Positions 37,222 through 46,902 are shown, counted from the stretch's first letter. The stretch is 64,000 bases of DNA from Nitrosospira multiformis (GCA_017306155.1 JAFKJB010000005.1:62001-126000), one strand, 5' to 3'. The notes: generated by a model from the sequence alone, not told the origin. Program-made: numbers and translations.

Positions 37222-38097
37222 ATGAGCGAAGCACTCAAATCCTGGAGCGGCTGGATAGCGGTCTTCTTTTCCATATGCATCTGGACCGGCTTCATTCTCG
37301 TCAGCCGATACGGAGGAACGGGGGCGTTGACAAGCTGGGACATTGCCCTGCTGCGATTCGGTGTAGGTGCTTCGATCGCCGTCTTTTTTTTGCCGCGAAT
37401 CCTGTTGCCCCCACTGAAGGTAATAGCCCTGTTCTCGCTGTTTGGCGGGATCGGTTACGCCGCGGTGGTATATGCCGCCTTTCGCTGGGCGCCGGCAGCT
37501 CATGCTTCCGTATTGCTGCCCGGCACACTGCCTTTTCTGACTGCGATTATTGCATGGCTGTGGTTCGGCGAAAGATTTACAGGCGAGCGTCAGGTCGCGC
37601 TGCTTATTGTTTTTGTCGGCATCCTGCTGACCGCCGCTGACTCGCTCTCACTCGGAACACGCGTATCTCCCACGCAGATTCTCGGTGACATGCTATTCCT
37701 TTGCGGGTCCTCATTATGGGCGATATTCACGCTGCTGCTTGCGCGCTATCCGATGACACCGCTTGCTGCCACTGTAACGACCACCCTGGGCAGCGCTACA
37801 ATTTACCTGCCCGTTTGGCTGTTATTTCTGCCCAGCAATCTCGCACAGGCCTCTGTCCGCGAAATCACCATTCAGGCAGCATATCAGGGCGTGCTGGTCG
37901 TCTTTATCGCGATGCTGCTCTATACGTTCGCCGTGAGTCGCCTTGGGTCGCAAACGGTCGCCCTGCTGATGGCATTCGTACCCGTCGTATCCGCATTGGC
38001 GGCTGTGCCTGCCCTGGGAGAGTCCTTGTCTCTGCTCACTCTGGCAGGACTGGGGGCGGTTACCGTAGGCGCTGTGCTGGGAGCGCGCCAGGCATAA
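37222..38097 (+). CDS. EamA/DMT-family transporter
   Basis: Ten-helix inner-membrane protein of 291 residues with two EamA repeats: ALTSWDIALLRFGVGA and RWAPAAHASVLLPGTLPFLTAI in the first half and the matching ASVREITIQ, LLMAFVPVVSALAAVPALGE in the second. Drug/metabolite transporters usually export small metabolites or amino acids. It lies 111 bp after the lyase on the same strand, so it could export ovothiol or a precursor; this is by context only. Confidence 0.85.
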   Translation: MSEALKSWSGWIAVFFSICIWTGFILVSRYGGTGALTSWDIALLRFGVGASIAVFFLPRILLPPLKVIALFSLFGGIGYAAVVYAAFRWAPAAHASVLLPGTLPFLTAIIAWLWFGERFTGERQVALLIVFVGILLTAADSLSLGTRVSPTQILGDMLFLCGSSLWAIFTLLLARYPMTPLAATVTTTLGSATIYLPVWLLFLPSNLAQASVREITIQAAYQGVLVVFIAMLLYTFAVSRLGSQTVALLMAFVPVVSALAAVPALGESLSLLTLAGLGAVTVGAVLGARQA

Positions 38098-38381
38098 ATG
38101 CCAGGCATAAATATCGGGCGGGGAGTAAATGCTCAGACACAGTCCCCCGATAAGGGCATAATGGTACTATCTGATACCCCCCTGGTTATTACTCGGGTCC
38201 CGAGATGGGAAGCCGGCATCATCGTTTTTGCACGTGTGTGAATACTTCTATGAAATGCTCTTGATCCGATGATGTCCCAAGCGGGGCGAAGATGTTTGCT
38301 GCTTGCCTGGATGGACCAGCAGGCAGAATGCCCCGTTCGCTATTTTTGAATATCTGATATTGATTTCCCCTGTATAGAGCA

Positions 38382-40724
38382 ATGCCGGAATCCGGGTTTT
38401 CGCCGATTTCTCCCGATGACATGCTGTCAGGCGCAACGGCGCCTACTCTCCCGGCTGCCTGGATTGCGGCTGTTGAATCCCGGTTGTCCAGCGGAGAGAA
38501 GGTGGCGGCATGGTTCGAAACTGACCTCAATGACCGACTGCATTTTGATCCTGGACTTGTGGTCGTCACCAATAAACGTCTGCTCGCCGAGGCGGGAGCG
38601 AAGGAGTCGGCAACGTGGCACGAGTGGAGCTACCGGCACGGACTGACACTTGTGCGCAGCGATCATGCAGGTGTCGGCAGCCTTGAGCTTCTCGATGAGA
38701 GTGCGCTACTCGCGCGCTGGCGCTACACATTGGGGCGTGATGCTGCGGCCACGCGGCTCATCGATAATTTCCGCGAGCAGCTTCATTATTACTCGACAGG
38801 GGAATTTCGCCCTTTACCTGTACAGGATATCTGCCCCAGGTGTCACCGGATACTGGATATCCCGCTGGCTCCGGGGCAGGAGGAGTGCGAAGCGTGCCGC
38901 AAGCAAGTACACGCGCCCCCGTCTACCTGGACCCTGTTACGCTTGTGGCGTTTCGCCAGACCCTACAAGTGGAGACTTTTTGCCGGTTTTCTTCTGACGC
39001 TCGGCAGCACGGGAGCGGCGATGGTGCCTCCGTATCTGACCATGCCCCTGATGGACAATGTACTGATTCCCTACCAGAACGGTAAGCCGATTGATGCTGA
39101 ACTGGTTGGTTTTTATCTGATCGGACTGCTTGGAGCCGCGATTGTGGCCTGGGGATTGGGATGGGCACGCACTTACGTGCTCGCACTGGTTTCCGAGCGC
39201 ATCGGTGCTGATTTGCGCACAGCCACTTTCGAGCATCTTCTCAAGCTCTCGCACGCCTATTTCGGCGGCAAGCGCACTGGGGACCTCATGGCGCGTATCG
39301 GGTCGGAAACAGATCGCCTCAACATTTTCCTGTCGCTGCACCTGCTCGATTTCGCGACCGACGTGCTGATGATCGGCATGACGACCATTATCCTGGTTTC
39401 GATCGAGCCGTGGCTTGCGCTGGTCACTCTGACGCCATTGCCGATCATTGCGTGGTTGATCCATCTGGTTCGCGATAAGTTGCGGACCGGGTTCGAGAAA
39501 GTAGATCGCGTTTGGGCTGAATTGACGAGCGTGCTTGCCGATACCATTCCCGGCGTGCGGGTGGTGAAGGCGTTTGCGCAGGAGAAGCGGGAGGCAACCC
39601 GCTTCCGCGCCGCCAATGAACGCAACCGGGAAGTCAATGACCGGGTCAACAAAGTCTGGTCGATGTTCACGCCCACAGTCGTGCTGCTGACCGAGATCGG
39701 TTTGCTGGTGGTGTGGATTTTCGGTATCTGGCAGGTATCAAAAGATGAAATCACCGTAGGCGTGCTGACGGCTTTTCTCGCCTACATCAGCCGTTTCTAC
39801 GTGCGGCTGGATTCGATGAGCCGTATCGTCTCGTTTACGCAAAAGGCCGCTGCCGGCACCAAGCGCATCTTCGAAGTTCTGGACCACGTTTCCAGCGTTC
39901 CAGAATCGGCCCACCCTGTGCACCTGCCCGTCGTAGAGGGGCGCATCGAACTGCGAAATGTCGAGTTCCGCTACGGTACCCGCACCGTCACGCACGACAT
40001 CAATATAATCATCGAGCCGGGTGAAATGGTCGGTCTGGTGGGACATAGCGGTTCAGGCAAGAGTACGCTCGTCAATCTGATCTGCCGTTTCTACGATGTG
40101 ACGGAAGGCGCAATCCTGCTGGATGGCGTGGATATACGCGCGCTTCCGGTCGCGGAATACCGCAAGCATATCGGGCTTGTTCTTCAGGAGCCCTTTTTGT
40201 TTTTCGGCACCATTGCCGAGAATATTGCCTACGGCAAACCGAACGCGACCAAGGAGGAAATTGTTGCCGCCGCACGGGCTGCGCATGCGCATGAGTTTAT
40301 TCTCCGTCTGCCGCACGGCTATGACTCTCTGGTCGGCGAACGAGGGCAGGCGCTCTCGGGCGGAGAGCGTCAACGCATATCGATTGCAAGGGCACTGCTA
40401 ATCGATCCGCGTATTCTGATCCTGGACGAAGCGACATCCTCCGTGGATACGACTACCGAGAAAGAGATTCAGAAAGCGCTCGAAAACCTGGTGCGCGGTC
40501 GGACTACCATCGCGATTGCTCACCGGCTCTCCACGCTGCGCGATGCCAGCCGGCTCATCGTGCTTGACCGGGGAAGCGTTATCGAAATAGGCAATCATGA
40601 TGAACTCATGGCACGTGAAGGGCATTATTACCGGCTTTACCAGGCGCAAGTGCGTAACGTGGACACAGAGGACGATCTGCGCGGACTGAGCCCGGAGCCA
40701 AGGGCTGAAGGTGGTCGGGAATGA
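38382..40724 (+). CDS. Cyanophycin-associated ABC transporter, permease-ATPase fusion with N-terminal extension
   Basis: ABC exporter half-transporter of 780 residues. Residues 1-180 are an extension not found in ordinary exporters, ending in a zinc-ribbon-like CPRCH and CEACR (Cys151, 154, 169, 172). Six membrane helices follow (about 190-480), then the ATPase with GHSGSGKST, LSGGERQRIS and ILILDEATSSVD. It overlaps the following DUF1854 gene (ATGA), and both precede two cyanophycin synthetase genes, an arrangement I know as cyanophycin-metabolism-associated. The cargo is unknown. Confidence 0.87.
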   Translation: MPESGFSPISPDDMLSGATAPTLPAAWIAAVESRLSSGEKVAAWFETDLNDRLHFDPGLVVVTNKRLLAEAGAKESATWHEWSYRHGLTLVRSDHAGVGSLELLDESALLARWRYTLGRDAAATRLIDNFREQLHYYSTGEFRPLPVQDICPRCHRILDIPLAPGQEECEACRKQVHAPPSTWTLLRLWRFARPYKWRLFAGFLLTLGSTGAAMVPPYLTMPLMDNVLIPYQNGKPIDAELVGFYLIGLLGAAIVAWGLGWARTYVLALVSERIGADLRTATFEHLLKLSHAYFGGKRTGDLMARIGSETDRLNIFLSLHLLDFATDVLMIGMTTIILVSIEPWLALVTLTPLPIIAWLIHLVRDKLRTGFEKVDRVWAELTSVLADTIPGVRVVKAFAQEKREATRFRAANERNREVNDRVNKVWSMFTPTVVLLTEIGLLVVWIFGIWQVSKDEITVGVLTAFLAYISRFYVRLDSMSRIVSFTQKAAAGTKRIFEVLDHVSSVPESAHPVHLPVVEGRIELRNVEFRYGTRTVTHDINIIIEPGEMVGLVGHSGSGKSTLVNLICRFYDVTEGAILLDGVDIRALPVAEYRKHIGLVLQEPFLFFGTIAENIAYGKPNATKEEIVAAARAAHAHEFILRLPHGYDSLVGERGQALSGGERQRISIARALLIDPRILILDEATSSVDTTTEKEIQKALENLVRGRTTIAIAHRLSTLRDASRLIVLDRGSVIEIGNHDELMAREGHYYRLYQAQVRNVDTEDDLRGLSPEPRAEGGRE

Positions 40725-41200
40725 CGGAAAAAGTACCCTTGCACTACTCCCTGAGACGCAATGCCTTTGGACGACTGGTGTTTACCGGAGCGAACGGGGA
40801 AGTGCGAGAGGGTGTGGTTCCGGTGCGGGCTTTTCCCATTACCGCTCCCAACCGTGGTATCTCGCTGATCGATACGGATGGCCATGAGCTGGCGTGGATC
40901 GAGGTGTTGAACGACCTTCCCGATGAGACGCGCAGGCATGTTGAAGCGGATCTTGCCAACCGGGAGTTCATGCCGGAAATCAAACGCATCGAGGCAGTTT
41001 CAAGTTTTGCCACCCCCAGCATCTGGCGGGTTGAAACCGACCGCGGAAGCACGTCGTTCATTCTCAAGGGCGAAGAATACATTCGTCGTCTGACTCCAAT
41101 CGCTTTTCTGATTACCGACAGCCAGAACATCAATTTCCTGATACGCGACCGTACGGCGCTCGATCATCACAGCCGAAAGGTTCTCGACCGCTTCCTCTGA
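40721..41200 (+). CDS. DUF1854 protein, cyanophycin-associated
   Basis: A 159-residue soluble protein of the DUF1854 type: LRRNAFGRLVFTGANG, VVPVRAFPITAPNRGISL, GHELAWIEVLNDLP and FMPEIKRIEAVSSFATPS. Its start overlaps the ABC stop by four bases. Function unknown; the tight linkage suggests it works with the ABC protein, perhaps in handling the polymer or its precursors. The 380 bp to the next gene hold a sigma-54-like promoter and no gene. Confidence 0.82.
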   Translation: MTEKVPLHYSLRRNAFGRLVFTGANGEVREGVVPVRAFPITAPNRGISLIDTDGHELAWIEVLNDLPDETRRHVEADLANREFMPEIKRIEAVSSFATPSIWRVETDRGSTSFILKGEEYIRRLTPIAFLITDSQNINFLIRDRTALDHHSRKVLDRFL

Positions 41201-41417
41201 TTCAAAGCCAGGGCACCGATCCCGGCGATTGCAGCTGGAGGGTTGTTTCGTGTTCCGGAGCTTACAGCATCTCCGGCAAAGCCTGTCGCTGACAGGAGAC
41301 ATACAACCTTGCGTGATATCAACGGCATATTCTCGCCGTGAAACCGATTGTCGGCAAATGGCGACAGAATGGCTCCTTTTCTACTCCAAATAATTGTTTT
41401 GCAAAGACTATTTTAGC

Positions 41418-41434
41418 TGGCATAATCCATGCTT
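41418..41434 (+). promoter_or_regulatory. Sigma-54-like -24/-12 promoter upstream of the cyanophycin synthetases
   Basis: TGGCATAATCCATGCTT shows GG and GC separated by exactly ten bases, with TGGCA and TGCT matching the -24 and -12 boxes (consensus TGGCAC-N5-TTGCA). It lies about 150 bp upstream of ATG 41584. RpoN control would suit a nitrogen-storage operon. No upstream activator site was assigned. Confidence 0.4.
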
Positions 41435-41583
41435 AATTCCTTGAGGATAGGGACTTCGTACTGAAAGCGAACGCTCGTGAAAAAAATCATTTGCTTTTCA
41501 TATTAATTTATCTGGTTGTAAACCCTATTGTAGTCAGCCGCGTTAGTTCAACCTTAACTTATTTCTTGTGAGAATCTCACTTT

Positions 41584-43824
41584 ATGCTGGCTTACGCAGA
41601 TACCAAACCTGACTACATAGCGGTAAATCGGGATATCAAATTTATTGAAATACGCCATCTCAACGGACCCAATATCTGGAGTGTTCGTCCCGTACTTGAA
41701 GCTATTGTCGATATCGGGGAACTCGAGGATTTTCCCTCCGATACAATCCCGGGTTTCCATGAACGCCTGTCTTCCTGGCTTCCTTCGCTCATCGAGCATC
41801 GCTGCAGCTATGGAGAGCGGGGCGGATTTCTGCGCCGTTTAAAGGAAGGTACCTGGACTGGCCATATTCTCGAGCACGTTACGCTTGAACTGCAAAATCT
41901 GGCAGGAATGCCCGGCGGCTTTGGCCGGGCGCGCGAAACATCGCTGCGCGGTGTCTACAAGGTGGCGGTGAGCGCGTGGCATGAGGATGTCACACGCAGT
42001 GCTCTCGCGACAGCAAGGGAATTGCTGCTTGCGGCAATGGATTATTCGCCGGGGGACGAACCTTACGATGTGAGAGGCGCTGTTGCGCATCTGCGGGAGA
42101 TGGTCGATTTGCTGTGGCTGGGGCCATCCACTGCCTGCATTGTGGAAGCTGCCGCCAGCCGCAACATTCCGGCGATTCGTCTTCTTGCCAGGGGAAATCT
42201 GGTACAACTGGGTTATGGTATTCGAAGCCAGCGCATCTGGACAGCCGAAACGGACCGCACTCCCGCAATTGCAGAAAGCATCTCGAGAGATAAGGATCTG
42301 ACCAAGACGCTGCTGCAATCGTGTGGCATCGCCATCCCGGAGGGCCGCATCGTTCACAGTGCTGAGGATGCATGGAAAGCGGCGCAGGAAATCGGTCTGC
42401 CGGTGGTGATCAAACCGTGTGACGGAAATCATGGACGCGGCGTTTTTATCGAGTTGAGTAAACGTGAAGAAATCGAGTCCGCTTACAGGGTAGCTCTGGA
42501 AGAGGGTAGCGGTGTCCTGGTCGAGGGTTATGTTCCCGGTACGGAACACCGCCTGCTGGTGGTCGGAGGCCGTCTCGTCGCCGCAAGCAGGGGAGATTCC
42601 GTTTCGGTTGCAGGTGATGGGATTTCCACCATAAACGAACTGATCCAGCAGCAGATCAACTCTGATCCCCGCCGGGGGGAAAGTGAAGAGTATCCGCTGA
42701 ATCCGGTCAGTGTGGATGGGATAACGATAATGCAACTCCTCCGGCAAGGCTTCACCGCGGATTCAATACCGCTTGCAGGACAGGAAATCATCGTTCAGCG
42801 TAATGGTAACCATGCTTTCGATGTTACCGACGAGGTGCATCCCAGTACGGCGGCGGCAGCTTCGCTGGCCGCGCGCGTTGTCGGCCTGGATATTGCGGGC
42901 ATCGATCTTGTCGCCACGGATATCGCGCGACCGCTGGCAGAGCAGGGCGGCGCCATTGTCGAAGTCAATGCCGGACCCGGTTTGCTGATGCACATCAAGC
43001 CTGCTATTGGCACCCCGCGTCCGGTCGGTGAAGCGATCGTCGAGCATCTCTTCCCAAGCCATGAGGATGGCCGCATTCCGATTGTAGGCATTACCGGCAG
43101 TTATGGTACAACCAACGTGGCGCATCTCATTGCTCAACTGCTCGCGCTATCCGGAAAGCAGACGGGTCTGGCATGCAGCGACGGCTTTTATCTTGACCGC
43201 AGGCAAGTGAAAAAAGGTGATCAGGCCAACTGGAGGACAGCGCGCAACATTCTCATGAACCGGTCAATCGAGGCAGCGGTTTTTGAAAACGGCAGCGACA
43301 GCATGCTGCGCGAGGGATTGGCCTACGATGGTTGTCATATCGGCATCGTTACCAATGTGGAGTTGACCCGTCATTATGGAAAATATCTCGAAACTCCCAA
43401 GCAAGTCTTCGACCTGTTGCGTACCCAAGTGGATGTCGTCGTGCCCGCAGGTGCTGCAGTACTCAACGCCAGGGAGCCCATGCTGATGGAAATGGCCCCG
43501 CTATGCAATGGGGAAATTATTTACTTCAGTCTGGATCCCGATCTTCCGGTAATAAGGGAGCATTGTCTACACGGCACCGCCGGTATCAACGGCGTTCAAG
43601 GCAAACGGGCGGTAACGGTTCGAAACGGAGAAATTTTCCTTGTTGACGGGTCCGGTGAACTGCTACTGAGTAAATTGAACGATGTTCCGGTTACATGTAA
43701 CGGGCAGGATGTTTTGGAGGTCGAAAACATACTCGCGGCGGTAGCCGCCGCATGGTCACTCGGCATCGACCTGGCCGTCATACGCGCGGGGATTGGGAAC
43801 TTTCACGCGTTTAACAAGGCGTAA
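41584..43824 (+). CDS. cphA': Cyanophycin synthetase homologue with decayed Mur-ligase half
   Basis: A 746-residue CphA homologue. The N domain is well kept, with GHILEHVTLELQNLAG (His94, His98, Glu102). The ATP-grasp domain (about 230-490) looks intact: VVIKPCDGNHGRGV, EGYVPGTEHRLLVVG, VEVNAGPGLLMH. The Mur-ligase P-loop is not: GITGSYGTTN (502-511) replaces the usual GTNGKTTT, so the ATP lysine is absent, and the C-terminal Mur domain is missing. It may only add aspartate, or act like CphA2 enzymes that polymerise Asp-Arg dipeptides. It is followed by cphA after 49 bp. Confidence 0.88.
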   Translation: MLAYADTKPDYIAVNRDIKFIEIRHLNGPNIWSVRPVLEAIVDIGELEDFPSDTIPGFHERLSSWLPSLIEHRCSYGERGGFLRRLKEGTWTGHILEHVTLELQNLAGMPGGFGRARETSLRGVYKVAVSAWHEDVTRSALATARELLLAAMDYSPGDEPYDVRGAVAHLREMVDLLWLGPSTACIVEAAASRNIPAIRLLARGNLVQLGYGIRSQRIWTAETDRTPAIAESISRDKDLTKTLLQSCGIAIPEGRIVHSAEDAWKAAQEIGLPVVIKPCDGNHGRGVFIELSKREEIESAYRVALEEGSGVLVEGYVPGTEHRLLVVGGRLVAASRGDSVSVAGDGISTINELIQQQINSDPRRGESEEYPLNPVSVDGITIMQLLRQGFTADSIPLAGQEIIVQRNGNHAFDVTDEVHPSTAAAASLAARVVGLDIAGIDLVATDIARPLAEQGGAIVEVNAGPGLLMHIKPAIGTPRPVGEAIVEHLFPSHEDGRIPIVGITGSYGTTNVAHLIAQLLALSGKQTGLACSDGFYLDRRQVKKGDQANWRTARNILMNRSIEAAVFENGSDSMLREGLAYDGCHIGIVTNVELTRHYGKYLETPKQVFDLLRTQVDVVVPAGAAVLNAREPMLMEMAPLCNGEIIYFSLDPDLPVIREHCLHGTAGINGVQGKRAVTVRNGEIFLVDGSGELLLSKLNDVPVTCNGQDVLEVENILAAVAAAWSLGIDLAVIRAGIGNFHAFNKA

Positions 43825-43873
43825 AAAGAATCAGTAAACCTCTGCTGAATAAGAAACGCTAGGAGAACTGCCG

Positions 43874-46444
43874 ATGCAAGTATCACGTCTCCGCGCTTTG
43901 CGCGGACCCAATTTGTGGAGCCGTCAGACAGCCATAGAGGCAGTCGTTTCCTGTAACACTCCTGAATCCCTGCCGGGGGGCATGCCGGGTTTTCTGGATC
44001 GCCTGCACGCGCGATTCCCGCAAATCGATTTGCTTCGAGTCGCATCCTGCCCTGAAGCGGAAATGCTTGCGCATGCGCTCGAGCGCGCTGCACTCGGACT
44101 GGAAGTACAGGTGGGTTGTCCGGTGGCTTTCAGCAAGATTGCTCCGACGCTTGAAGTCGGCGTCTACCAGGTCGTCGTGGAATACAGCGAAGAAGCGGTT
44201 GGCAGGCTCGCCTTTGGTCTGGCACAAGCCCTGTGCAGCGCAGCTATCGAAGATACCCCTTTCAATCTGGCCGATGCCCTGCAGCACCTGCATGGGCTTT
44301 ATGAGGACATACGCCTGGGGCCGAGCACCGGTTCAGTAGTGCGGGCAGCGGTTGCCCGCGGCATTCCCTTCCACCGGCTGACTGATGGCAGCATGGTGCA
44401 ATTCGGCTGGGGTAGCAGGCAGCGGCGTATTCAGGCTGCGGAAACCTGCCTCACCAGCCTGGTAGCCGAGTCGATTGCGCAGGACAAAGAGCTTACCCGA
44501 TTCTTGCTGGATGCTGCCGGCGTACCCGTCACACCCGGAAGACCGGTTACAAGTGCAGAGGACGCATGGGTGGCGACCTGTGAAATAGGCAGTCCTGTCG
44601 TCGTCAAGCCGCAGGACGGCAATCAGGGAAGGGGAGTTCGTGTGAACCTTGTGAGCCGCGAACAGGTGGAGGCAGCGTACACCGTTGCAGTTGAAGTCAC
44701 TGGAAAAGTAATGGTTGAGCGCTATATTCCCGGTTACGACTATCGCATGCTGGTAGTCGGCAGCAAGCTGGTTGCCGCAGCACGCCGGGAGCCCCCCCAG
44801 GTTGCAGGGGATGGGATTCATACGGTCGGAGAATTGGTGGAACAGATCAACAGGGATCCGCGACGTGGTGAAGGGCATGCCAACGCGCTTACAAAAATCC
44901 ATTTGGATGAAATCGCTCTTGCCCACCTTGCAGCTCAGGGTCTGACATCGGAATCCGTACCCCCGGCGGCCATGCGAGTAGTCCTCAGGAATAATGCGAA
45001 TCTTTCGACCGGCGGAACGGCGGCAGATGTTACCGACGAGGTTCATCCGGAATTTGCGGCGCGTATGGGCGAAGCTGCACAGATGATCGGCCTTGATATC
45101 TGTGGAGTGGATGTTGTCTGCGAAAGCGTGTCCAGGCCTTTGGAGGGACAAGGCGCTATTATCGAAATCAATGCAGCGCCGGGTTTGCGCATGCACTTGC
45201 AGCCTTCCTTCGGTAAAGGGCGGGCGGTGGGAGAGGCGATCATTGCAAACATGTTCAAGAAGGGTGATGATGCCCGTATCCCGGTAGTGGCGGTAACAGG
45301 CACCAACGGCAAAACGACTACCGTCAGGCTGATTGCCAACATTCTTGGTTGTCAAGGCCTGCGTGTCGGCATGACAAGCACGGATGGTGTCTATATCGAG
45401 GGACAACGTATCGACACCGGCGATTGCAGCGGTCCGAAGAGTGCAAGAAAAGTGCTTCTTCATCCGGATGTGGACGCAGCAGTGCTTGAAACTGCGAGAG
45501 GCGGCCTGCTGCGCGAAGGATTGGCTTTCGATCGTTGTGATGTCGCAGTAGTTACCAACATTGGAGTCGGTGACCACCTCGGTCTTTCCTACATCAATAC
45601 CGTGGAAGACCTGACCGCCGTCAAACGCATCATCGTGCAGAATGTGAAGCCCGGAACGGGTGTGGCAGTGCTGAACGCGGCTGATCCGTTTGTGGCAGGC
45701 ATGGCCGTTCATTGTCCTGGCAAGGTCACTTTTTTTGCGCGCAATCCGGATAATCCCGTCATGGCGAAGCATCGCGCTCAACGTAAACGTGTTGTTTATG
45801 TCGATGGCGACGCAATCATCGCTGCGGAAGGCAATTTCGAATATCGCCTTCCGTTTGCAGGCATCCCCGTGACACAGAACGGTGCGATCGCATTCCAGAT
45901 TGAAAACGTCATGGCGGCCGTCGCAGCGGGTTGGGCGCTCGGTCTTGATTGGCAGATCATTCGCGGTGGTCTCGCGAATTTTGTCAGCGACATGCAAACT
46001 GCCCCTGGCCGCTTCAATTTCTTCACTCATCGGGGTGCTACACTTATTGCTGACTACGGCCATAATGTCGATGCAATTCGCGCACTGGTAAATGCGATCG
46101 ACAAGATTCCGGCGAAACGGCGTTCTGTGGTTATCAGCGGTGCTGGCGATCGACGCGATGAGGATATTCGGCGGCAGACGGAAATATTGGGAGATGCTTT
46201 CGATGAAGTGGTGCTTTATCAGGATCAGTGCCAGCGCGGACGCGCGAATGGGGAGATATTGAGCCTGCTGCGACAGGGCCTGGAAAAGGCGAAACGCACC
46301 CGGAAGATCAAGGAAATCTACGGGGAGTTTGGGGCCATTGATGCCGCATTTGATGATCTGAAAGAGGGAGAATTATGTCTTATTCTCATCGATCAGGTGG
46401 ATGAAGCGCTGGGATACATCACTAAGCGGGTGGTGGCTGGCTGA
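43874..46444 (+). CDS. cphA: Cyanophycin synthetase
   Basis: An 856-residue cyanophycin synthetase that makes multi-L-arginyl-poly-L-aspartate. The ATP-grasp domain (VVVKPQDGNQGRGV, VERYIPGYDYRMLVVG, IEINAAPGLRMH) adds Asp and the Mur-ligase domain, with intact P-loop GTNGKTTT (476-483), adds Arg; ISGAGDRRDEDIRRQ belongs to its C-terminal part. The N domain is shorter and the His-x3-His-x3-Glu seen in the upstream paralogue reads HALERAALGLE here, so that site appears lost. AGGAG is upstream of the ATG. Confidence 0.94.
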   Translation: MQVSRLRALRGPNLWSRQTAIEAVVSCNTPESLPGGMPGFLDRLHARFPQIDLLRVASCPEAEMLAHALERAALGLEVQVGCPVAFSKIAPTLEVGVYQVVVEYSEEAVGRLAFGLAQALCSAAIEDTPFNLADALQHLHGLYEDIRLGPSTGSVVRAAVARGIPFHRLTDGSMVQFGWGSRQRRIQAAETCLTSLVAESIAQDKELTRFLLDAAGVPVTPGRPVTSAEDAWVATCEIGSPVVVKPQDGNQGRGVRVNLVSREQVEAAYTVAVEVTGKVMVERYIPGYDYRMLVVGSKLVAAARREPPQVAGDGIHTVGELVEQINRDPRRGEGHANALTKIHLDEIALAHLAAQGLTSESVPPAAMRVVLRNNANLSTGGTAADVTDEVHPEFAARMGEAAQMIGLDICGVDVVCESVSRPLEGQGAIIEINAAPGLRMHLQPSFGKGRAVGEAIIANMFKKGDDARIPVVAVTGTNGKTTTVRLIANILGCQGLRVGMTSTDGVYIEGQRIDTGDCSGPKSARKVLLHPDVDAAVLETARGGLLREGLAFDRCDVAVVTNIGVGDHLGLSYINTVEDLTAVKRIIVQNVKPGTGVAVLNAADPFVAGMAVHCPGKVTFFARNPDNPVMAKHRAQRKRVVYVDGDAIIAAEGNFEYRLPFAGIPVTQNGAIAFQIENVMAAVAAGWALGLDWQIIRGGLANFVSDMQTAPGRFNFFTHRGATLIADYGHNVDAIRALVNAIDKIPAKRRSVVISGAGDRRDEDIRRQTEILGDAFDEVVLYQDQCQRGRANGEILSLLRQGLEKAKRTRKIKEIYGEFGAIDAAFDDLKEGELCLILIDQVDEALGYITKRVVAG

Positions 46445-46683
46445 GTTGAACGGGCTCAGAGCAGGCTGTCAAAGGATTAAGGACTAATTGCTGGAGACGT
46501 TCCCATTTTCCCCATTTGCTCTCGAAATCCGTATTCTTCCGGTGAGAGGTGGGGAGAGCGGGCAGTTTTAGCTCCTTCCCGGTTGCAATCCGCAAAATTG
46601 AACCTAAACTGAAAATCACATCAGTAGAGATACCGGTTTGCCCGGTGCCGAGTGTATGTTGTTTACCTATGAAGGAGAATTTC

Positions 46684-46902
46684 ATGGCTGGAGATAGCGT
46701 TTACAAAATAACGGAGATAATCGGAACCAGCACGACTTCCTGGGAAGACGCCGCCAGGAACGCCGTGGAAACAGCATCAAAGACATTGAGAGACTTGCGC
46801 GTCGCTGAAATAGTGAAGCTGGATCTGGTGGTTGAAAATGGGAAGGTGGTGGCTTATCGTGCGAGGGTAAGTCTGTCTTTCAAATACGAGACCGGTAAAT
46901 AA
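46684..46902 (+). CDS. Dodecin, flavin-binding storage protein
   Basis: A 72-residue protein of the dodecin family, which assembles into a 12-mer binding flavins. VYKITEIIGTSTTSWEDAA and RVAEIVKLDLVVENGKV and YRARVSLSFKYE follow the family closely; the Trp that stacks on flavin is W21-type (TSWEDA). ATG 46684 has AAGGAG upstream and fixes the start; the longer frame is not used. It stands alone downstream of cphA, facing clpA. Confidence 0.92.
   Translation: MAGDSVYKITEIIGTSTTSWEDAARNAVETASKTLRDLRVAEIVKLDLVVENGKVVAYRARVSLSFKYETGK

Noticed and set aside
44333-46063. 576-codon minus-strand frame opposite cphA
   Set aside because: Exact antisense shadow of a well-supported gene; no family features or ribosome site.
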